From: Pseudomonas entomophila
Lineage (GTDB): Bacteria > Pseudomonadota > Gammaproteobacteria > Pseudomonadales > Pseudomonadaceae
Length of the DNA: 64,000 nt
Direction: 5' to 3'
Assembly (NCBI RefSeq): GCF_013523125.1
Contig: NZ_JAAMQJ010000012.1
Span: 1 to 64,000, forward strand
Both the position numbers and the translations under genes were made by a program. Below the pieces are notes generated by a model that was not told where the DNA came from, ran no database searches, and worked only from the letters and a program-made list of their open reading frames with translations. This document shows, one piece after another, positions 1 to 8,334 of the stretch (position 1 is its first letter; each line of letters starts with the position of its first letter).

Positions 1-114
1 CTGGCCAGAGGCAACACCGCCTCCTCGAATAGGCCTAATACATAGATGCAACCGGGTCCCTTTGTTCAAAACAGCAGGAAAAGCGGGTAGACAATGTAGG
101 CGAGTCCATACATA

Positions 115-155
115 GGAGCGGCCCCTGTGCCGCGATTGGGCCCGCCAGGGCCCAC
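115..155 (+). repeat. REP-like GC-rich repeat, copy 1
   Basis: This GC-rich palindromic unit has core GGAGCGGCCCC, then GTGCCGCGATTGGGCCCG and AGGGCCCA. Close copies recur in this window, inverted at about 23842-23884 and as a partial copy at about 23256-23282. Such units are typical intergenic REP elements of the P. putida group. Confidence 0.6.
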
Positions 156-385
156 CTCTCACAGACACAGAGGCGACCTGGATCGACAGCTGCTCTGCAG
201 ATCATGAGCACGTCCAGTCTCCCGCTGCTTGCTCCGTCTGGATGGCGGGGCTTTACCTGGCGACAGAAACCAGAAAAACGCCTGCCACATCAGTACGTTA
301 AGGCTTCTAAACCCATACCCTGCCGCACTCTCTCTGACTCACCAGACCAACGGTAGATTGACGAACGCCTGCGGTTTTGCTGTAT

Positions 386-399
386 TGAAACCGGTTTCA
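386..399. promoter_or_regulatory. PtxS operator (autoregulatory)
   Basis: Perfect 14-bp palindrome TGAAACCGGTTTCA, identical to the known PtxS box, 37 bp before the ptxS start. An identical copy lies before kguE at 1501-1514. Placement implies autorepression relieved by 2-ketogluconate. Confidence 0.9.
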
Positions 400-435
400 C
401 TCTGCATCACAGACAATAATCACAAGAGACCTGCA

Positions 436-1458
436 ATGACCGATGCACCTTCCTTCTCGCGCGAGCGGGTCACCATCAGCGAAGTCGCGCGTGTGGCAGG
501 CGTGTCCAAGGCCACCGTCTCGCGCTACATCGGCGGCGACCGCCAGCTGCTGGCCAGCGCCACCGCCGAGCGCCTGGAAGCCGTCATCGAACGCCTGGGT
601 TACCGCCCCAATCAAATGGCCCGCGGGCTCAAGCGCGGCCAGACACGGCTGATCGGCATGCTGGTCGCCGACATCCTCAACCCTTATTCCGTAGCCGTGA
701 TGCAAGGCGTGGAAACCGCCTGCCGCCAGCATGGCTACAGCCTGGTGCTGTGCAACACCCAGCGCGACGACGAGCAGGAAGCGCATCACCTGAAGGCTTT
801 GCAGTCCTACAACGTCGAAGGGCTGATCGTGAACACCCTGGGCCATCATCCAGGCGAACTGCTCACCTTGCAGCGCGACGTGCCCATGGTGCTGGTGGAC
901 CGGCAATTGCCCGACCTGAACGCGGACATGGTCGGCCTGGACAATGCCGACGCCATCGAACAGGCCCTGGACCATCTGCAGGCGCGCGGCTACCGCGACA
1001 TTCTGGCCGTGACCGAGCCCCTGGATGGCACCAGCTCGCGGTTGGAGCGGGTCGACGCCTTCACCGCCTCGATCGACACCCGTGCCGGCATGCGTCGGCA
1101 ACTGCTGCAGGTCGATGCCCAGCTGCACGCGTCGATCGCCCGTTTCGTCGCCAGCTGTGGACACGGCCCCCAGGCAATCTTCGCCTTTAACGGCGTGGCG
1201 GCCCTGGCCGTCAGCCAGGCCTTGCACAGCCTGGACCGCCACCTGTTCGAGGACGTGGGGCTGATCGCCATCGACGAACTGAACTGGTACCCACTGGTCG
1301 GGCGAGGCATCACCGCCTTGGCCCAGCCCACCGAGCGCATCGGCGCCGCCGCCTTCGAGTGCCTGCTCGAACGCCTGCGTGGCAGCGGCCATGCACCACG
1401 GCGCCTCGACTTCAAAGCCGACCTGATCATCCGAGGTTCCACCCAACTCAACGACTAG
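436..1458 (+). CDS. ptxS: PtxS, LacI-family repressor of 2-ketogluconate utilisation
   Basis: LacI/GalR-type repressor of 340 aa. An N-terminal helix-turn-helix (TISEVARVAGVSKATVSRYI, about residues 13-32) and hinge (RPNQMARGLKRG) lead into a periplasmic-binding-protein-like effector domain. In pseudomonads PtxS binds 2-ketogluconate and represses itself and the kgu genes. Two perfect 14-bp boxes flank the gene, at 386-399 and 1501-1514, and the kgu operon follows directly. I chose the ATG at 436 because it follows AAGAG at normal spacing and gives the usual family length; the longer frame from 229 would translate through the operator. Confidence 0.93.
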   Translation: MTDAPSFSRERVTISEVARVAGVSKATVSRYIGGDRQLLASATAERLEAVIERLGYRPNQMARGLKRGQTRLIGMLVADILNPYSVAVMQGVETACRQHGYSLVLCNTQRDDEQEAHHLKALQSYNVEGLIVNTLGHHPGELLTLQRDVPMVLVDRQLPDLNADMVGLDNADAIEQALDHLQARGYRDILAVTEPLDGTSSRLERVDAFTASIDTRAGMRRQLLQVDAQLHASIARFVASCGHGPQAIFAFNGVAALAVSQALHSLDRHLFEDVGLIAIDELNWYPLVGRGITALAQPTERIGAAAFECLLERLRGSGHAPRRLDFKADLIIRGSTQLND

Positions 1459-1500
1459 TCGCCCGCTCACTTTGGCGGCGCGACCTGGTTCACCCAAAAA

Positions 1501-1514
1501 TGAAACCGGTTTCA
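1501..1514. promoter_or_regulatory. PtxS operator of the kgu operon
   Basis: Second perfect TGAAACCGGTTTCA palindrome, between the ptxS stop and the kguE start. It sits 14 bp before the kguE ATG, so bound repressor should block transcription of kguEKTD. Confidence 0.9.
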
Positions 1515-1528
1515 CAAGGACAAGAACA

Positions 1529-2308
1529 ATGCATCCGAACCCCGTTTCCATCAGCCTGTCCAGCTACGGTGCCACTCTGGTCCGACAGCAGGGACAAGGC
1601 AGCTTCCTGCCCCTGCTGGCCGCCGCCGGGGTGGACCGTGTCGAGCTGCGCGAAGAACTCTTCGTCCAGCCGCCGGACGCCGCCGCGCTGACGGCTGCCC
1701 TCGAGAGCGCCCGGCTGGAGTGCCTGTATTCCTCGCCCCTCGAACTCTGGACCCCGACCGGAACGCTCGACGAGCGCCTGCCCGAGACACTGGCTGCGGC
1801 CCGTGCCCTTGGCGCGGTCGCCTTGAAGGTGTCGCTCGGGTATTACCAGGCGCACTGCGATGTCGCTGCGCTCAAGGCCCTGCTCACGCCGGGCGATCCG
1901 CAGCTGCTGGTGGAAAACGACCAGACCCAGCAGGGCGGGCGGGTCGAGCCGCTGCTGCAGTTCTTCCAGCGCGCGCAGGCGCTGTCGGTGCCGGTGGGCA
2001 TGACCTTCGACATCGGCAACTGGCAATGGCGGGGCGAGTCGGCCTTGCAGGCCGCCCGCCTGCTGGGTCGCTGGGTGCGCTACGTGCACTGCAAGGCGGT
2101 GGAGCGTGCAGCGTCCGGCCGGCTGGCTGCCGTGCCGCCCCAGGCGTTCGACCTGAAGGCATGGGAAACACTGTTCGGCGCCTTCGCGCCGGGCGTGCCT
2201 CGCGCCGTGGAATACCCCTTGGTCGGTGATGATCTGCTGACGGTGACCCGTGACCAGGTACGCCACCTGCGCGCTTTGGGCGCCGTCGAGGAGGTGGGCC
2301 ATGCCTGA
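1529..2308 (+). CDS. kguE: KguE, sugar phosphate isomerase/epimerase-like TIM barrel
   Basis: 259-aa protein of the xylose-isomerase-like TIM-barrel superfamily and first gene of the 2-ketogluconate operon. Metal-site style motifs are visible: VENDQT around residue 130, FDIGN around 160 and VHCK around 190. The exact reaction of KguE is not firmly established; its operon position implies a role in handling 2-ketogluconate or its 6-phosphate. The start at 1529 follows AAGGACAAGAACA just after the PtxS operator. It overlaps kguK by 8 nt, so the two are probably translationally coupled. Order ptxS-kguE-kguK-kguT-kguD matches P. aeruginosa. Confidence 0.88.
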   Translation: MHPNPVSISLSSYGATLVRQQGQGSFLPLLAAAGVDRVELREELFVQPPDAAALTAALESARLECLYSSPLELWTPTGTLDERLPETLAAARALGAVALKVSLGYYQAHCDVAALKALLTPGDPQLLVENDQTQQGGRVEPLLQFFQRAQALSVPVGMTFDIGNWQWRGESALQAARLLGRWVRYVHCKAVERAASGRLAAVPPQAFDLKAWETLFGAFAPGVPRAVEYPLVGDDLLTVTRDQVRHLRALGAVEEVGHA

Positions 2309-3251
2309 GCATGACGTGCTGTGTTTCGGCGAGACCATGGCGATGTTCGTCGCCGAGCAGACCGGCGACCTGGCCGCTGTCGAAGCCTTCACCAAACGGA
2401 TCGCGGGTGCGGACAGCAACGTGGCCATCGGCCTGGCGCGCCTTGGCTTCCGGGTGCGCTGGCTGAGCCGGGTGGGCGACGATGCGCTGGGACGCTTCAT
2501 TCTGGCGAGCCTGCGCCAGGAAGGCCTGGACTGCAGCCAGGTCGAGATCGACCGCGACCACGCCACCGGTTTCCAGCTCAAAAGCCGTTGCGACGACGGC
2601 AGCGACCCGGTGGTGGAGTACTTCCGGCGCCATTCCGCCGCCAGCAAGCTGTCGACGGCGCAGTGCACGCCGGCCCTGCTCGACGCCCGTCACGTGCACG
2701 CGACGGGCATTCCACTGGCGCTGTCGCCGAGCTGCCGGGCGCTGTCCCACGCCCTGGTGGAGCACATGCGCGAGGCCGGTCGCAGCGTCTCCTTCGACCC
2801 GAACCTGCGCCCGTCGCTGTGGCCAGATCGCGAAACCATGGTGCGCGAGGTCAACGCGCTCGCCGTCAAGGCCCACTGGGTCCTGCCGGGTCTCGAAGAG
2901 GGCCGATTGCTGACCGGTCAGCAGCAGGCTGCCGACATCGCCGAGTTCTACCTGGACCATGGGGTGGAGCAGGTGGTGATCAAGCTGGGCGACGAAGGCG
3001 CCTACTACCGCAACCGCCAGTCCCAGGGCGTCGTCGCGCCGGTCCCGGTGGCTACGGTGATCGACACGGTCGGTGCCGGCGATGCCTTCGCCGTCGGTGT
3101 GGTCAGCGCGCTGCTCGAAGGCCTGTCCCTCGATGATGCAGTGGCCCGCGGCAACTGGTGCGGCAGCCGTGCCGTGCAGTCGCGCGGCGACATGGAAGGC
3201 CTGCCGACGCGGCCTGAACTGGAGGCGCACGTTCTGCGTAGAAGCGCCTGA
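2301..3251 (+). CDS. kguK: KguK, 2-ketogluconate kinase (PfkB family)
   Basis: 316-aa PfkB/ribokinase-family sugar kinase expected to phosphorylate 2-keto-D-gluconate to the 6-phosphate with ATP in the cytoplasm. Seen: the N-terminal family signature region (GADSNVAIGLARLGF, near residue 40) and the C-terminal PfkB signature DTVGAGDAF near residue 255, whose aspartate is the catalytic base in this family. The ATG at 2301 lies inside the end of kguE behind GAGGAGGTGGGCC, a strong ribosome binding site. The product would feed KguD and the Entner-Doudoroff route. Confidence 0.92.
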   Translation: MPEHDVLCFGETMAMFVAEQTGDLAAVEAFTKRIAGADSNVAIGLARLGFRVRWLSRVGDDALGRFILASLRQEGLDCSQVEIDRDHATGFQLKSRCDDGSDPVVEYFRRHSAASKLSTAQCTPALLDARHVHATGIPLALSPSCRALSHALVEHMREAGRSVSFDPNLRPSLWPDRETMVREVNALAVKAHWVLPGLEEGRLLTGQQQAADIAEFYLDHGVEQVVIKLGDEGAYYRNRQSQGVVAPVPVATVIDTVGAGDAFAVGVVSALLEGLSLDDAVARGNWCGSRAVQSRGDMEGLPTRPELEAHVLRRSA

Positions 3252-3314
3252 TACCCGGATCGCCGGCACGCCGGCCCTGCTGCGACAACAACAAAAAGCT
3301 CAGGAGTACGATTC

Positions 3315-4607
3315 ATGCAGTCCACGACCCTTGCTCCACGCCGCTGGTGGTACATCATCCCCATCGCGTTCATCACCTACAGCCTGGCCTACCTGGACCG
3401 GGCCAACTATGGCTTCGCCGCCGCCTCGGGCATGGCCGACGACCTGAAGATCACCCCGGCCCTGTCGTCGCTGCTGGGGGCGCTGTTCTTCCTCGGCTAC
3501 TTCTTCTTCCAGGTGCCCGGCGCCATCTACGCCGAAAAGCGCAGCGTGAAGAAGCTGATCTTCGCCAGCCTCATCCTCTGGGGTAGCCTGGCCACCCTGA
3601 CCGGCATGGTCAGCAACGTCTACCTGCTGATCGGCATCCGCTTCCTGCTGGGCGTGGTGGAAGCCGCGGTCATGCCGGCCATGCTGGTCTACCTGTGCCA
3701 CTGGTTCACCCGTGCCGAGCGCTCGCGAGCCAACACGTTCCTGATGCTGGGCAACCCCGTGACCATCCTGTGGATGTCGGTCGTGTCGGGTTACCTCATC
3801 AAGCACTACGACTGGCGCTGGATGTTCATCATCGAAGGCCTGCCGGCCGTGCTGTGGGCCTTCATCTGGTGGCGCCTGGTGGACGATCGCCCGGCCCAGG
3901 TGAGTTGGTTGAGCGAAGCGGAAAAGACTCGCCTGGAACAGGCCCTGGCCGCCGAGCAGCAGGGCATCAAACCGGTGAAGAACTACCGCGAGGCCTTCCG
4001 TTCGCCGCAGGTCATCGTGCTGTCGATGCAGTACTTCTGCTGGAGCATCGGGGTGTACGGGTTCGTCCTGTGGCTGCCGTCGATCCTCAAGCAGGCGGCC
4101 AACGTCGACATCGTGACGGCCGGCTGGCTGGCCTCGGTGCCCTACCTGGCGGCGGTGGTCGGCATGGTCGGCGTGTCCTGGGCCTCGGACCGCCTGCAGA
4201 AGCGCAAGCGTTTCGTCTGGCCCCCCTTGCTGATCGCGGCCGTGGCCTTCTACGGGTCCTACGCGCTGGGCACCGAGCACTTCTGGCTGTCGTATGCGCT
4301 GCTGGTCATCGCCGGCGCCTGCATGTACGCCCCCTACGGCCCGTTCTTCGCCATCGTGCCCGAGATCCTGCCCAGCAATGTGGCCGGCGGGGCCATGGCG
4401 TTGATCAACAGCATGGGCGCCCTGGGGTCGTTCGGCGGTTCGTGGCTGGTGGGCTACCTCAATGGCGTCACCGGCGGGCCGGGCGCTTCGTACCTGTTCA
4501 TGTCCGGTGCTCTGCTGACGGCCGTGGCGCTGACCGCCGCTCTGAAAACACCACACATATCCGGTCGCGCCAAGCGCGGCGGACCGCGTCTGGCCATGGG
4601 TCAATAG
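3315..4607 (+). CDS. kguT: KguT, 2-ketogluconate transporter (MFS)
   Basis: 430-aa major facilitator superfamily permease of the anion:cation symporter type, with about twelve hydrophobic segments. The first segment (WWYIIPIAFITYSLAYLDR) carries the D-R-x-N motif seen in hexuronate/phthalate permeases. It should import 2-ketogluconate formed in the periplasm by glucose and gluconate oxidation. AGGAG about 8 nt upstream supports the start. The stop at 4605-4607 overlaps the ribosome binding region of kguD. Confidence 0.9.
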   Translation: MQSTTLAPRRWWYIIPIAFITYSLAYLDRANYGFAAASGMADDLKITPALSSLLGALFFLGYFFFQVPGAIYAEKRSVKKLIFASLILWGSLATLTGMVSNVYLLIGIRFLLGVVEAAVMPAMLVYLCHWFTRAERSRANTFLMLGNPVTILWMSVVSGYLIKHYDWRWMFIIEGLPAVLWAFIWWRLVDDRPAQVSWLSEAEKTRLEQALAAEQQGIKPVKNYREAFRSPQVIVLSMQYFCWSIGVYGFVLWLPSILKQAANVDIVTAGWLASVPYLAAVVGMVGVSWASDRLQKRKRFVWPPLLIAAVAFYGSYALGTEHFWLSYALLVIAGACMYAPYGPFFAIVPEILPSNVAGGAMALINSMGALGSFGGSWLVGYLNGVTGGPGASYLFMSGALLTAVALTAALKTPHISGRAKRGGPRLAMGQ

Positions 4608-4616
4608 GAAGCTGTG

Positions 4617-5582
4617 ATGAAGAAGCGAATCGTCTTGTACAAGCGTTTGTCCGACGCCCTGCTCGCACGCCTGGAGGCACAGGTCGACGTGACCTGGGTC
4701 GACATGACGGCGCCCGATGGCCTGGCGCGCCTGCGCGATGCCTTGCCGGGCGCGCACGGCCTGCTCGGCGCCAGCCTACGCCTGGACGGCGCGCTGCTCG
4801 ATGCCGCGCCGGACCTGGAGGTGATCTCCAGCGTGTCGGTGGGCATCGACAACTACGACGTGCCCGACCTGACCCGCCGTGGCGTGAAGCTCACCAACAC
4901 CCCGGACGTGCTGACCGAGACCACCGCCGACACCGGGTTCGCCCTGATCCTGGGCACGGCGCGACGGGTCGTGGAGCTGGCCGGATGGGTGCGGGACGGG
5001 CAGTGGAGCAAGAGCCTGGGGCCGTCGCACTTCGGCACCGATGTGCATGGCAAGACGCTGGGTATCGTCGGCATGGGCCGTATTGGCGAAGCACTGGCAC
5101 GACGCGGTGCGGCCGGGTTCGGCATGCGAGTGCTCTACCACAGTTCGCGGCCCAAGCCGGATGTCGATGCCCGGTACGGTGCGCAGTATCGCGACCTGGA
5201 CGACCTGTTGGCCGAAGCCGACTACGTGTGCCTGACGGTGCCGTTGAATGCCAGCACCGAGGGCTTGATCGGTGCGCGGGAGCTGGCCTTGATGAAGCCC
5301 GAATCGATCCTGGTGAACATTGCCCGTGGTCGTGTCGTGGACGAAGCGGCGCTGGTCGAGGCCTTGAAGGCACGGCGGATTCGCGGAGCGGGACTGGATG
5401 TGTTCGTGCAGGAGCCGTTGCCTGTCGATTCGCCTTTGCTCGGGCTGGACAACGTGGTGGCGACGCCGCATATCGGTTCGGCGACCCATGAGACCCGGGA
5501 GGCCATGGCCCGGTGTGCCGTGGACAATCTGCTGGATGCGCTGGCGGGGAGGGTGCCGGGGAACTGGGTCAATGCGTGGTGA
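4617..5582 (+). CDS. kguD: KguD, 2-ketogluconate 6-phosphate reductase (D-2-hydroxyacid dehydrogenase family)
   Basis: 321-aa NAD(P)-dependent D-isomer-specific 2-hydroxyacid dehydrogenase. Seen: Rossmann motif GIVGMGRIGEALARR near residue 145, substrate/NAD arginine segment NIARGRVVDEAAL near 230, a glutamate in FVQEPLP near 262, and the catalytic histidine in TPHIGSAT near 285. It should reduce 2-keto-6-phosphogluconate to 6-phosphogluconate, which enters the Entner-Doudoroff pathway. AGGAAG precedes the ATG at 4617; a GTG just before is possible but worse placed. Last gene of the operon. Confidence 0.9.
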   Translation: MKKRIVLYKRLSDALLARLEAQVDVTWVDMTAPDGLARLRDALPGAHGLLGASLRLDGALLDAAPDLEVISSVSVGIDNYDVPDLTRRGVKLTNTPDVLTETTADTGFALILGTARRVVELAGWVRDGQWSKSLGPSHFGTDVHGKTLGIVGMGRIGEALARRGAAGFGMRVLYHSSRPKPDVDARYGAQYRDLDDLLAEADYVCLTVPLNASTEGLIGARELALMKPESILVNIARGRVVDEAALVEALKARRIRGAGLDVFVQEPLPVDSPLLGLDNVVATPHIGSATHETREAMARCAVDNLLDALAGRVPGNWVNAW

Positions 5583-5785
5583 GGTGAGAGGCGCGCTTCT
5601 GCGATCTGGAAAGAGGCCAGATATGACCTAGTGAAGGCCACTGCGGCGTTCAATGAGTCATTCATACGCTGTAGGGGCCTGACCTTCAGGGTTCACCGGA
5701 GCAAAAATGAAGCGGTGCATTGCCACGATCGGTTGCCTATCGCTACCGTGATCCTGCGCAAAGCACCCTCTTTAGGAGTATCCCC

Positions 5786-6289
5786 ATGGAAGACCGCGAC
5801 CTTACCCCACAGATCTGGCACATCCTCCACGAGCACCTAGCCAGCACGACACCGTGGGAGTGGCATATCTACGCTGACGGCTCCAACTACAGCGACAATC
5901 AACCGGGCCTGAAATGGTTGCTGGATCAGCCTTCGCTGGAGCTGGCTACGGCGCTTACTATCTACTGGAACCTGGGCGCCGCCTGGTATGTGGCCTATGA
6001 GACCGTGGAGCAGGCGAGCGACCCGGATACCTTCGCGCTGCTGCGACTCATCGAAGAACGTGTCGAGAACGGCTTCTACCAAGGCCGCAGCCTCTGGTTC
6101 GATCCCATGCAGTCCGAAAGTTCGACGCCCAACGACTATCCCGATCAACCCGTCAATCGCCCCGTGCCTGCCGCGATGCTGCAAGTGGTCAACGGCACTG
6201 AGTACTACGACCGAGACCTGGTGCAAGCCGAATACGAGGAAGGCTTGCCGCTCGCCGTGGCCCAGCGGATTTATGACCTGTTCGAGTGA
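5786..6289 (+). CDS. DUF4274-type hypothetical protein
   Basis: 167-aa soluble acidic protein. The segment WHIYADGSNYSDNQPGLKWLLDQPSLELATALTIYWNLG resembles DUF4274 proteins, which are often encoded as small stand-alone genes, sometimes near polymorphic toxins; the function is unknown. No toxin gene is visible beside it. TAGGAG about 8 nt before the ATG at 5786 decides the start; the longer frame from 5720 lacks such a site. The base composition is slightly less GC-rich than the kgu genes, suggesting possible lateral origin. Confidence 0.65.
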   Translation: MEDRDLTPQIWHILHEHLASTTPWEWHIYADGSNYSDNQPGLKWLLDQPSLELATALTIYWNLGAAWYVAYETVEQASDPDTFALLRLIEERVENGFYQGRSLWFDPMQSESSTPNDYPDQPVNRPVPAAMLQVVNGTEYYDRDLVQAEYEEGLPLAVAQRIYDLFE

Positions 6290-6353
6290 GAGCCGCTCGC
6301 TTCATCGGTAAGGGGGCATTGAAGGGAAGAGAAACGCATTTTCTGCTCTTGAT

Positions 6354-6887
6354 TCAACTCCCCGGCCGATACTGCAACGCCTCCGCCAGATGAGCCCGCC
6401 CGATCGCCTCCACCCGCGCCAGATCGGCCAGCGTCCGCGCCACCTTGAGCAACCGATGCGCCGCCCGCAGCGACAAGGTCAGTCGCTCGCAGGCGCCTTC
6501 GAGCCAACGCTGATCGGCCTCCGTCAACGCGCAATGCCTCCGCAGCTTGTCCAGCGTGAGAAACGCATTGGCACAGCCTTGACGCCGTTGCTGCACCTCG
6601 CGCGCCTCGGCGACGCGCTGGGCCACGCTGGCGCTGGTTTCACCACTGGGGCTGGCGTCGAGCACGGTGGCTTCGCGGGCCACGGTCAGGTGCAGGTCGA
6701 TGCGGTCGAGCAGGGGGCCGGAGAGCTTGTTGCGGTAGCGCTGGATCTGGTCCGGGCTGCACCGGCAACGGCCGGTAGGGTCACCGAAGTAGCCGCAGGG
6801 GCAGGGGTTCATGGCGGCGACCAGCTGGAAACGCGCCGGGAAGCGCACCTTGTCCTTGGCCCGGGCGATCACGATTTCACCCGACTC
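6354..6887 (-). pseudogene. comM: comM, C-terminal fragment (disrupted)
   Basis: The last ~177 codons of comM (YifB, Mg-chelatase-like AAA+ ATPase), beginning in the codons for ESGEIVIARAKDKVRFPARF and containing MNPCPCGYFGDP with its cysteine cluster, then the C-terminal helical domain ending ...ALQYRPGS. It has no start of its own and is separated from the rest of the gene by element 1. The rest of comM lies at 15244-15557 and 22467-23110. ComM is a branch-migration helicase for natural transformation; this piece alone lacks Walker A and B. Confidence 0.95.
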
Positions 6888-6911
6888 GAATGGTAGGGGT
6901 GAATCTCACAC
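6864..6911. other. attL of element 1
   Basis: Left junction of element 1 with comM. The inferred crossover dinucleotide is TC at 6886-6887: to its left is comM, to its right an element arm (6888-6911) ending in TCTCACAC. That arm is an imperfect inverted copy, 18 of 24 positions, of the arm at 15220-15243. The core lies at the same distance (24-25 nt) from both arm ends, as expected for the attP dyad of a large serine integrase. Confidence 0.75.
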
Positions 6912-6971
6912 ATAGAAACCAGCAGCCCCAAAAGGCACCAAGCGAGCTTGGGCACCTTTTAAGGGCTACCC

Positions 6972-7385
6972 TTAAATCAGGTCAAAGATGGATTTAAGAT
7001 TCTTAATCGACTTAATAGAGGGAGAGAAACCTTGGGAGGCAGCTTGATAATGCCACCGCTTTGCCTCTCTCAAATTTTGGACATCTTTATCAGAGAAGTA
7101 TTCCTGTGTAAGGTTAACTCTCTTGATATAAAAAAGTGCCAAGTTGAATTGAGAGCCGACGTCTCCATTTTCCGCAGCCATTTTTGTGAAAACTTCAATA
7201 TCATTTTTGATGCTGTCGCTTCGCATTTCCTCGGAGATTTGAAGGCCAGCTCCTGACAGGAAAACCTGACATAGTAAATTACCATCAAGAGCTTGCTTCC
7301 GTATAATTTCACCAGCCTTCTCTGGGCCGCATTCTTCAAATATTCTTTGAATATCATTTAACTCACGTATAACACCATAATTCAT
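6972..7385 (-). CDS. Sel1-like repeat protein
   Basis: 137-aa protein with helical Sel1/TPR-like repeat character. Typical pieces are AAENGDVGSQFNLALFYI (about residues 70-87) and AKRWHYQAASQGFSPSIKSI near the C-terminus. No signal peptide is seen. Sel1-like repeats usually mediate protein-protein contacts. GGAGG 8 nt before the ATG at 7385 supports the start. It is the outermost gene at the left end of element 1, so it is probable cargo. Specific function unknown. Confidence 0.7.
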   Translation of the reverse strand: MNYGVIRELNDIQRIFEECGPEKAGEIIRKQALDGNLLCQVFLSGAGLQISEEMRSDSIKNDIEVFTKMAAENGDVGSQFNLALFYIKRVNLTQEYFSDKDVQNLREAKRWHYQAASQGFSPSIKSIKNLKSIFDLI

Positions 7386-7537
7386 ACTTCAAACCTCCAT
7401 ATTAAAGCTTAGGCGATGTTGTTACTCACGACTATTTTACTCGGTCAATGATGGCATAACAACATCCGGCACAACGCACCTCTATGCTGAGATGATGAAA
7501 AATGCTATCGTTTTGGCATCAAAACAAGGGACTTGCT

Positions 7538-7729
7538 ATGATGAAAAAATGGATATATGAAAAATCGTTAGTAATATGCTTAGGGGCATTGGCACTTTAT
7601 ATTTTAATATGGTGCACCGTCTCTTATATTGGCGTCCAAGTAACTTATATATTGGGGCCAGTGATTTTAGTATCTGGGCTTCTCGCCTATTTTTGTTCGC
7701 CTTCCGAAAAATCGACTAGCAGAGAGTGA
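7538..7729 (+). CDS. Small membrane protein, element 1 cargo
   Basis: 63-aa protein with two hydrophobic stretches (SLVICLGALALYILIWCTV and VTYILGPVILVSGLLAYFC) and a polar charged tail, so probably a two-pass inner membrane protein. I chose the second ATG of a pair (7535-7540) region, reading MKKWIYEKS; an upstream ATG at 7502 is possible but would add a non-typical leader. It is followed after 3 nt by another small membrane protein, so the pair is probably co-transcribed. I do not recognise the family. Confidence 0.55.
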   Translation: MMKKWIYEKSLVICLGALALYILIWCTVSYIGVQVTYILGPVILVSGLLAYFCSPSEKSTSRE

Positions 7730-7732
7730 AAA

Positions 7733-7945
7733 ATGAAGACATTAAAGTTTTTGACGTATGGGTCGTTTTTAGTCATTTTAATAAACTTGGCTCTTGCCGT
7801 TAACTCATCTATGAATGGGACCTATGACTCCAGTCAGGTGCAACGTATGGTGCCGTTCATATTCATATTCTTGATTTCTATATCTGCTTGGTTATTAATT
7901 TATATTTTCAAGAAGGTTTTTTCAAAAGCAAAGCCTAACGGTTAA
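7733..7945 (+). CDS. Small two-pass membrane protein, element 1 cargo
   Basis: 70-aa protein with hydrophobic segments at about residues 5-23 (LKFLTYGSFLVILINLALAV) and 42-62 (VPFIFIFLISISAWLLIYIF), then a lysine-rich end. GAGAGTGAAAA precedes the ATG and overlaps the end of the upstream small membrane gene, so the two form a likely mini-operon. No recognised family. The pairing of two tiny membrane proteins on a mobile element is compatible with immunity, entry exclusion or toxin roles, but nothing in the sequence decides this. Confidence 0.55.
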   Translation: MKTLKFLTYGSFLVILINLALAVNSSMNGTYDSSQVQRMVPFIFIFLISISAWLLIYIFKKVFSKAKPNG

Positions 7946-7954
7946 TGGGGGGCG

Positions 7955-7988
7955 TTTTGAACGGTTGAACTTGTTCAGGCGTTCAAAA
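7955..7988. repeat. 34-bp near-perfect palindrome
   Basis: Left arm TTTTGAACGGTTGAAC (7955-7970), centre TT, right arm GTTCAGGCGTTCAAAA (7973-7988). The arms match at 14 of 16 positions. There is no T-tract after the stem, so it does not look like a terminator; an operator or origin structure fits better. Confidence 0.8.
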
Positions 7989-8334
7989 TGACCAGATGAA
8001 TGCAGTGGATGGTCAATTCATATTCGTGAAATATTAAAGAATATGGTTGACCTCTATTCGATGTTTAAGGTCAGACCCTGAATTTATTTTTGGTTTTCTA
8101 TTGACAAGGTTTTTCATTGATTTTAAGCCCAAATACGACTGTCCAAGAAAATGAAAACTCAAAAAAATGACATAAAAAACTATAAAAAACTCAATGCACT
8201 TTTTTCGTGCGTCAACAGAAATAGGTAAAAAGCGGCTTCTTTTTATTCTCTGTATTAGCATACGCATCAGATAGTAAATCAATTAAAAACGGCACTTTCA
8301 TAAGTTTTGATTTTTGGGAATTTTATTGCCAAGA

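Larger units (their letters stand above)
1..435. other. Intergenic region upstream of ptxS
   Basis: I see no convincing gene here. It holds a REP-like repeat (115-155), the ptxS promoter region and a PtxS operator (386-399). An open frame from 229 runs into ptxS, but it would place the operator inside the coding region and is better explained as upstream DNA. Confidence 0.6.

Noticed and set aside
3300-4757. Long minus-strand frame opposite kguT
   Set aside because: Histidine/glutamine/glycine-rich translation with no domain, typical of antisense frames in GC-rich DNA. The same applies opposite the gbu cluster, glnK-amtB and cyaA.
6881-6882. GG as the element 1 crossover core
   Set aside because: GG is shared at both junctions too, but it does not lie at the same distance from the two arm ends. 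TC two codons away gives exact symmetry.
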